Source: RGIG9151 sp963635575
Lineage (GTDB): Bacteria; Bacillota; Clostridia; TANB77; RGIG9151
NCBI GenBank assembly: GCA_963635575.1
Contig: CAVHFU010000043.1
Coordinates: 1-9,680 of the forward strand
Direction of reading: 5' to 3'
Length of the DNA: 9,680 bases
Position 1 is the first letter of the stretch, and each line of letters starts with the position of its first letter. A program made the translations under genes and the position numbers. The notes beneath the pieces were generated by a model. The model had not been told where the DNA came from and made no database searches. It saw only the letters and a program-made list of their open reading frames with translations. Of the stretch, positions 6,203-9,680 are shown one piece after another.

Positions 6203-6814
6203 ATGGATTTTTTAACACTTACAGAAGATGATAATAATAGTCTTTATACGGCTACTATTAAAGACGCTTTAGAAAAAAGGATTTTAATTATCAATCAGGA
6301 TATTGATTCAGATATCATTGAAGATTATATATATCAGATTATTAGATGGAACATTGAAGATAAGGATATTCCTTCAGAAAAAAGACAGCCAATTAAGTTG
6401 TTTATTAATTGTAACGGCGGTGATTGCATCACTGGTTTTTCTTTAGTTGATGTAATTAAGAATTCTAAAACGCCAGTGATTGGAATTGGCTTCGGGCTTG
6501 TAGCTTCAATGGCTTACCATATTTATATCTCTTGCGGTACACGATATGCTTTTGTCGACACTATATTATTAATGCATGACGGCGAAATCACTATTTCTAA
6601 TAGCACATCAAAAGCAAGAGACACAATGGCTTTCTTCAACAATATGGAAGAGAGAACAAAGAAACACGTACTTGCTCATACAAGCATTACAGAAGAATTT
6701 TATGACAAGCATTATGACCAAGAATTCTATATGTATGCCGACCAGCAGGGGAAAGAGCTTGGTTGTGTTGATTATGTAATTGGCATTGATTGTGATTTAG
6801 ATACAATTTTATAA
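6203..6814 (+). CDS. ClpP-type serine protease (peptidase family S14-like)
   Basis: A 203-aa protein of normal ClpP length. Seen: FINCNGGDCITGFSLVD (strand and oxyanion region), GLVASMAYHI with the nucleophile S102, LLMHDGE with H125, and a C-terminal YDQEFYMYADQQGKELGCVD that matches the RDxxMSAEEAxEYGLID end of ClpP. By that alignment the third triad residue is E174 rather than Asp, with D172 two residues away as an alternative. ClpP forms stacked rings. Without an unfoldase it cuts small or already unfolded substrates, and no ClpX/ClpA partner is visible. Phage copies are often maturation proteases, but no capsid gene is in the window, so a regulatory or host-directed role is equally possible. 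The RBS AAAAGGAG overlaps the end of the PhoH stop codon region, implying coupling. A terminator follows directly. Confidence 0.88.
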   Translation: MDFLTLTEDDNNSLYTATIKDALEKRILIINQDIDSDIIEDYIYQIIRWNIEDKDIPSEKRQPIKLFINCNGGDCITGFSLVDVIKNSKTPVIGIGFGLVASMAYHIYISCGTRYAFVDTILLMHDGEITISNSTSKARDTMAFFNNMEERTKKHVLAHTSITEEFYDKHYDQEFYMYADQQGKELGCVDYVIGIDCDLDTIL

Positions 6815-6821
6815 ATAAGGG

Positions 6822-6850
6822 AAAAGGAGCTATTCATTTAGCTCCTTTTT
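6822..6850 (+). terminator. Intrinsic terminator after the ClpP-like gene
   Basis: AAAAGGAGCTA (6822-6832) pairs perfectly with TAGCTCCTTTT (6839-6849) around the loop TTCATT, with the T-run ending at 6850. It starts 7 bases after the ClpP stop and ends 14 bases before the next start codon. Confidence 0.88.
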
Positions 6851-6864
6851 AATATAGGTGGAAT

Positions 6865-7077
6865 ATGGGAGAATTTAAGAAAACAAATAAAATTTCTGGA
6901 AAATATAAATATCTTGCGGTAGAGGACGGCAACTTTTTTGATCCGGCTACTGGAGAATATTTGAATGTTGCAAAGGAGCTTGAAGCTATCTATGGTAGTG
7001 GGGAAGTATTTACACTTTCTACAAGTAACTCTACAGAAAGAGACATCGATCCTGAGAGGGGTGATGTAGTTGATTAA
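6865..7077 (+). CDS. Small hypothetical phage protein (70 aa)
   Basis: A short acidic protein whose function I do not recognise. Visible: a basic N-terminus (residues 1-16), then DGNFFDPATGEYLN (21-34), which looks like a beta-hairpin of the 'DxETGE' sort seen in many small phage proteins, then a short helix VAKELEAIYG (35-44) and a Ser/Thr/Asp-rich, probably disordered tail. No Cys pairs, signal peptide or membrane segment. AGGTGG at 6856-6861 precedes the ATG with only three bases between. This is acceptable because GGTG pairs with the 3' part of the anti-Shine-Dalgarno. The gene starts right after a terminator and overlaps the phosphoesterase gene by 8 bases, which indicates translational coupling and a likely joint role. 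Confidence 0.8.
   Translation: MGEFKKTNKISGKYKYLAVEDGNFFDPATGEYLNVAKELEAIYGSGEVFTLSTSNSTERDIDPERGDVVD
7057..7065 (+). promoter_or_regulatory. Ribosome binding site fixing the TTG start at 7070
   Basis: AGGGGTGAT inside the end of the upstream 70-aa gene lies four bases before TTG 7070. The next in-frame ATG is 54 codons later and would remove the conserved-looking N-terminal helix-turn-helix-like segment, so the TTG is preferred. Confidence 0.7.
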
Positions 7078-8266
7078 TCTTGACAGATTAAGTAACGAAA
7101 CTGATTTTGAATACAAATTAAGGCTTTGCAGAGCGAAGCTTGACAAAGATACAGATTTAGATTGGGGCGAAATTGCCGACATTCTTGGGTTAGATGTTTC
7201 GGCAGACCATCTAAGAAAAACAGCTTATGGAATGATTGAAGCTAGTAATTATTATAATAACAAGTCGTATGCAAAAACTGACGACTTAGATGTTAAACTA
7301 GCAGACATCAGGAAAGAGCGAATGAAACTTCAAACAGCCAATTTGGAACGCACTAGAATTGAACGCAATGAGGCGAGACACGAGTTATATTATGAATATT
7401 TAGCTCAGGCTATTAAAACTCTTCCGTCCCCTGAATTCAAAGAACTCTCTTCTTTAAATAATGGAGAAAAGGAATATGTTTTATGTCTTGCAGATATTCA
7501 TTATGGCGCAATCTTTCAAAGCATCAATAATGAATATTCTCCTGAGATTTGTCACAGAAGATTAGAGCGTTTAGCTGCTGAGGTTATTGCATTTATTGAA
7601 GAACATGAAATCAATACAATTCATATCTTAGAGTTAGGAGATACAATTCAAGGCATTATTAGAATCTCAGATTTAAAAATTAATGATTCTAGTGTAGTAC
7701 GAGCTACTGTAGAAATTAGTAGATTATTGGCTCAGTTTATTACTCTTATCTCTAAATATGCTAATGTAGAATATTATCATGTCCCATCGGCTAATCATAG
7801 CCAGATGCGTAATTTAGGAACTAAAGCATCTGAATTAGCTGATGAAGATTTAGAATATGTTATAAGCAATTATATCAAAGATACAGTTAGAGACAATGAA
7901 AGAATTAATGTAAATCTAGCTCCGGAAGGAAATCAGTATTTAGAAATGAATATTGCTGGCTTTGACATTATTGCCGGACACGGACATACCCTAAAGGGAA
8001 GCAAAAAAAGTTCTCTCAAGAATTTAAGTATTGCCAATCATAAAGATTATTCTTATGCAATATTTGGGCACTTCCATGGGGGAGATATGTTCACATCTCA
8101 CGAGTCTCTCTCAACGGACTGTGAGGTTATTGTTGCACCGTCGTTTATTGGATCAGACCCATACTCGGACAGTTTATTTGCCGGAAGCAAGGCGTCTTCT
8201 CTTATTTTAGGATTTGATAAATATGACGGACACGTTGAGACGCATAAAATTATTTTAAATAATTAG
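7070..8266 (+). CDS. Calcineurin-like metallophosphoesterase with N-terminal HTH-like region
   Basis: A 398-aa predicted phosphoesterase, perhaps a nuclease of the SbcD/Mre11 type. All metal-site motifs are present in order: D142/H144 in LADIHYG, D191 in ELGDTIQG, N242/H243 in SANHSQ, H304/H306 in GHGHT, and H334/H336 in FGHFHG. The N-terminal 60 residues (LDWGEIADILGLDVSADHLRK at 30-50) look like a helix-turn-helix. Residues 76-118 form a charged helical, probably coiled-coil, segment that leads into the catalytic domain. The SbcD capping domain is not apparent. No SbcC partner follows. Proteins of this layout are widespread in Firmicute phages and usually annotated as DNA repair exonuclease-like. 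Substrate is unknown, and end processing of DNA is inferred. It starts with TTG, overlaps the 70-aa gene by 8 bases, and is followed by a terminator. Confidence 0.87.
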   Translation: MINLDRLSNETDFEYKLRLCRAKLDKDTDLDWGEIADILGLDVSADHLRKTAYGMIEASNYYNNKSYAKTDDLDVKLADIRKERMKLQTANLERTRIERNEARHELYYEYLAQAIKTLPSPEFKELSSLNNGEKEYVLCLADIHYGAIFQSINNEYSPEICHRRLERLAAEVIAFIEEHEINTIHILELGDTIQGIIRISDLKINDSSVVRATVEISRLLAQFITLISKYANVEYYHVPSANHSQMRNLGTKASELADEDLEYVISNYIKDTVRDNERINVNLAPEGNQYLEMNIAGFDIIAGHGHTLKGSKKSSLKNLSIANHKDYSYAIFGHFHGGDMFTSHESLSTDCEVIVAPSFIGSDPYSDSLFAGSKASSLILGFDKYDGHVETHKIILNN

Positions 8267-8290
8267 CACACTTTCCTTTCTTTCGATATA

Positions 8291-8325
8291 GTGAGGGGAG
8301 ACTGTTAGCCTCTCCTCACATTTTT
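8291..8325 (+). terminator. Intrinsic terminator after the phosphoesterase gene
   Basis: GTGAGGGGAG (8291-8300) pairs with CTCTCCTCAC (8310-8319), 10 bp with one G-U wobble and a 9-base loop, followed by ATTTTT and more Ts. It lies 25 bases after the stop codon. Confidence 0.82.
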
Positions 8326-8333
8326 AAAATTTT

Positions 8334-8372
8334 TTATGTGAACAATTTTTGTAATAAAGATTGTTTACATAA
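8334..8372 (+). promoter_or_regulatory. Long A/T-rich RNA hairpin
   Basis: TTATGTGAACAATTTTT (8334-8350) pairs with the segment 8356-8372 over 17 bp around the loop GTAAT. Its two non-Watson-Crick positions are G-U wobbles in a + strand transcript. Four further weaker pairs (8330-8333 with 8373-8376) are possible. The wobbles fall in the transcript's sense direction, suggesting selection on RNA rather than on a DNA palindrome. A weak T-run follows at 8377-8380. Confidence 0.55.
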
Positions 8373-8410
8373 GAGATTTTATCACTAAAATCCTTATTAA
8401 TTTCTATTCT

Positions 8411-8459
8411 CCTATCTTTTAAGATAAAGGCTGGTTATTGCCAGCCTTTCCTATCTTTA
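8411..8459 (+). promoter_or_regulatory. G/C-rich hairpin flanked by competing direct repeats
   Basis: AAAGGCTGG (8426-8434) pairs perfectly with CCAGCCTTT (8441-8449) around TTATTG. CCTATCTTT occurs on both sides (8411-8419 and 8450-8458). The central AAGAT (8421-8425) can pair with either copy, giving either a separate TATCTT/AAGATA hairpin or an extension of the main stem. It may be a terminator with a weak T-tract or a switching element. Confidence 0.5.
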
Positions 8460-8506
8460 TAAGTTGAACGGAGATGTCACACAACTACCATAATTCTTTT
8501 TTATAT

Positions 8507-8533
8507 AGAGAGGAGTAATCTCCTCTCTTTTTT
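8507..8533 (+). terminator. Strong intrinsic terminator upstream of the Cys-rich gene
   Basis: AGAGAGGAG (8507-8515) pairs perfectly with CTCCTCTCT (8520-8528) around TAAT, followed by TTTTT. It ends 31 bases before the next start codon, which leaves little room for a promoter between. Confidence 0.87.
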
Positions 8534-8547
8534 GTGTGTATATGATT

Positions 8548-8554
8548 AAAGGAG
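8548..8554 (+). promoter_or_regulatory. Ribosome binding site deciding ATG 8565
   Basis: AAAGGAG lies ten bases before ATG 8565. An in-frame TTG at 8556 is only one base downstream of this site, too close to be used. Confidence 0.7.
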
Positions 8555-8564
8555 ATTGAAAAAT

Positions 8565-9602
8565 ATGGCAATTCTTAGAACTGCTCTTACGCCTGATGAG
8601 GTGAAAAAATCTGGAGTTGCGGCGATAAGAGCTGAATATAACAAGCTTGCTGTAGATTATGTAAGAATAACCGAAGGCAAGTATTTTTACTGTCATTGTT
8701 GTAATGAGTTTCATAGCAAAGATTCATTTTATACAGACAATAGATATGCGAGCGGGTATTATCCCGAATGTAAAAAAGCTTTACTGAAGCAAGCTTGCGA
8801 CTATGACAAAGCATCTGATAAATATATTGACAATAAGGCAAAAGCAATTAAGGTCTTCGAGAAATTAGACTTGCCTTTTATTGAGTCGGTATATAATCAA
8901 GGTTTGGTTAATATACAAGAAGACTTGAGGGAGCGTTCTGTCCCTACTGCTTATCAGCAGGTGTTAGTTCTTGTTAAAAGTATGCCTAATTATAAAGGCT
9001 GGACATTTGAAAATTCAGAAATTGAAGACACGGATGTTTATGAAAATCAAACGAATAAAAAAGCTAGGAAAGAAATTAAGAAGCTTTTCGGTAGTGGTTT
9101 TACCGAAGCGGATTATTTATACTTACAAGATCAATTTGATGATTTAAGAGCTAGAACTTCTATAGATACTAAGTCTCAAGAGATTTATGCTGTCCAAATA
9201 TGTTCTTCTCTTCTTGATATTTACAAGGATAGAAAACAGGGCAAAGATGTTAGTAATAAGCTAAAATCGTTAGATCAGTTAATGAACAGTGCGAACTTGC
9301 AACCAAAACAAAATGTGGATAGTGCTTCTACAGACTCTCTTACCTTCGGTCAGCTGATTGAAAAGTGGGAAAATGAGAAACCTATTAGTGATCCTGATCC
9401 AGAGTTCGCTGATGTTAATAATATTGGTAAATTAATACGAACATATTTTTCTGGTCATTTAGCAAAAGCTCTGGGATTAAAAAATGCGTATTCGGAAGAA
9501 TACGAAGAAGAAATAAAAAAATATACAGTAGAACCATTGAATGTTTCTGAAGACGTTGTTTCTAATACATATGAAGAAATTTTTGGTTCGGACGATAAAT
9601 AA
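8565..9602 (+). CDS. Cys-rich zinc-finger-like phage protein of unknown function
   Basis: A 345-aa protein whose function I do not recognise. N-terminal part: YFYCHCCNEFH with C43, C45, C46 and H50, then C69 and C78 in YPECKKALLKQAC. The spacing resembles zinc ribbons at the start of some phage nucleases (CxxC...F...G..P.CKxC), though the last Cys is displaced. The middle is helical and charged. The C-terminal half holds FGQLIEKWENEKPISDPDPE followed by a segment with HLAKALGLKNAYSEEYEEE, a layout I associate with conserved Firmicute phage proteins encoded close to packaging genes. A DNA-binding role, for example a small-terminase-like or recruitment factor, is a guess. No signal peptide or membrane segment. 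The tail is strongly acidic. It is bracketed by terminators on both sides, so it is probably a single-gene unit unless read-through occurs. Confidence 0.75.
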   Translation: MAILRTALTPDEVKKSGVAAIRAEYNKLAVDYVRITEGKYFYCHCCNEFHSKDSFYTDNRYASGYYPECKKALLKQACDYDKASDKYIDNKAKAIKVFEKLDLPFIESVYNQGLVNIQEDLRERSVPTAYQQVLVLVKSMPNYKGWTFENSEIEDTDVYENQTNKKARKEIKKLFGSGFTEADYLYLQDQFDDLRARTSIDTKSQEIYAVQICSSLLDIYKDRKQGKDVSNKLKSLDQLMNSANLQPKQNVDSASTDSLTFGQLIEKWENEKPISDPDPEFADVNNIGKLIRTYFSGHLAKALGLKNAYSEEYEEEIKKYTVEPLNVSEDVVSNTYEEIFGSDDK

Positions 9603-9610
9603 GTAAACAT

Positions 9611-9651
9611 AACGACAGATGTGGTTCTAACCTCCCACGTCTGTCGTTTTT
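9611..9651 (+). terminator. Intrinsic terminator with a repeat-complementary loop
   Basis: AACGACAGATGTGG (9611-9624) pairs with CCACGTCTGTCGTT (9635-9648) over 14 bp with one wobble, followed by a T-run to 9651. The 10-base loop TTCTAACCTC contains the exact reverse complement of the 9-base repeats at 9659 and 9671. Confidence 0.88.
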
Positions 9652-9658
9652 GTTATTT

Positions 9659-9679
9659 GAGGTTAGACACGAGGTTAGA
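9659..9679 (+). repeat. Tandem 9-base direct repeat at the right edge
   Basis: GAGGTTAGA occurs at 9659-9667 and 9671-9679, 12 bases apart, and may continue past the window. A third, inverted copy sits in the preceding terminator loop (9626-9634). A TTG at 9657 would read M-R-L-D-T-R-L-D across the repeats, but no Shine-Dalgarno sequence precedes it, so this could be an iteron-like site, a regulatory RNA element or simply the start of a gene. Confidence 0.6.
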
Positions 9680-9680
9680 T

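Larger units (their letters stand above)
8267..8564. other. 298-bp hairpin-rich intergenic region
   Basis: No gene is supported. Four well-formed stem-loops follow one another: 8291-8325 (terminator), 8334-8372 (long A/T-rich stem), 8426-8449 (G/C-rich stem with alternatives) and 8507-8533 (terminator). I see no convincing sigma-A promoter. TATGAT at 8541-8546 has no matching -35 box, since that position falls inside the last hairpin. Confidence 0.65.

Noticed and set aside
6838..7182. Minus-strand open frame of 114 codons across a terminator and two gene starts
   Set aside because: It would cross the ClpP terminator and the well-supported 70-aa and phosphoesterase genes. The product is Ser/Leu-rich with no motif.
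8541..8546. TATGAT as a -10 box for the Cys-rich gene
   Set aside because: No -35 box at the right spacing, because that position is inside the terminator stem, and the TG is misplaced for an extended -10.
8556..8564. TTG at 8556 as the start of the Cys-rich gene
   Set aside because: It is one base from the Shine-Dalgarno core, so ATG 8565 at ten bases is the better start.
8457..8714. Minus-strand open frame across the fourth hairpin and the start of the Cys-rich gene
   Set aside because: It crosses an intrinsic terminator stem and overlaps a supported gene. No motif or RBS supports it.
1..9680. tRNA genes, CRISPR arrays, insertion sequences and attachment sites
   Set aside because: No cloverleaf, regularly spaced long repeats, transposase motif or integrase-associated core was seen by eye on either strand.

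Overview
The window reads as a stretch of an AT-rich tailed-phage (or prophage) genome whose host is a low-GC Gram-positive bacterium, probably a gut Clostridia-type Firmicute. The reasons are: every recognised gene lies on the + strand, intergenic gaps are short, ribosome binding sites are strong and purine-rich (AAAGGAG type), TTG starts are used, intrinsic terminators are frequent, and the gene mix (polymerase, HU, PhoH, ClpP, phosphoesterase, small unknowns) is typical of such phages. No integrase, tRNA, CRISPR array or structural gene is visible, so prophage versus free phage cannot be settled.

Layout. Bases 1-145 are a T-rich non-coding region with repeats, followed by a 418-aa DExH superfamily-2 helicase-like ATPase. 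A 286-bp gap follows, holding a terminator-like hairpin, a three-part imperfect palindrome and a good extended -10 promoter. This gap leads into an 872-aa protein with the hallmarks of the single-chain, two-double-psi-beta-barrel RNA polymerase superfamily (phage YonO, crAss-like phage RNAP, eukaryotic QDE-1/RDR). Its metal-binding motif reads DxDSD rather than DxDGD. Next come an HU-family DNA-binding protein, a 55-aa basic unknown, a PIN-PhoH nuclease/ATPase, and a ClpP-type serine protease that ends in a strong terminator.

Only 14 bases after that terminator a two-gene overlapping unit begins: a 70-aa unknown and an SbcD/Mre11-type metallophosphoesterase with an N-terminal helix-turn-helix-like region. 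A 298-bp gap holds at least four stem-loops, two or three of which look like intrinsic terminators. The last gene is a 345-aa Cys-rich unknown, followed by another strong terminator. The loop of that terminator is exactly complementary to two tandem 9-base repeats at the right edge of the window.

How the genes may work together (inference): the helicase and polymerase would act in phage transcription or nucleic-acid remodelling, and HU would shape the phage DNA. PIN-PhoH and the phosphoesterase would process RNA or DNA ends, and ClpP would process or degrade phage or host proteins. The dense hairpins, several of them very close to start codons, suggest that termination and read-through are part of regulation. 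A phage-encoded polymerase in the same region makes that worth testing.
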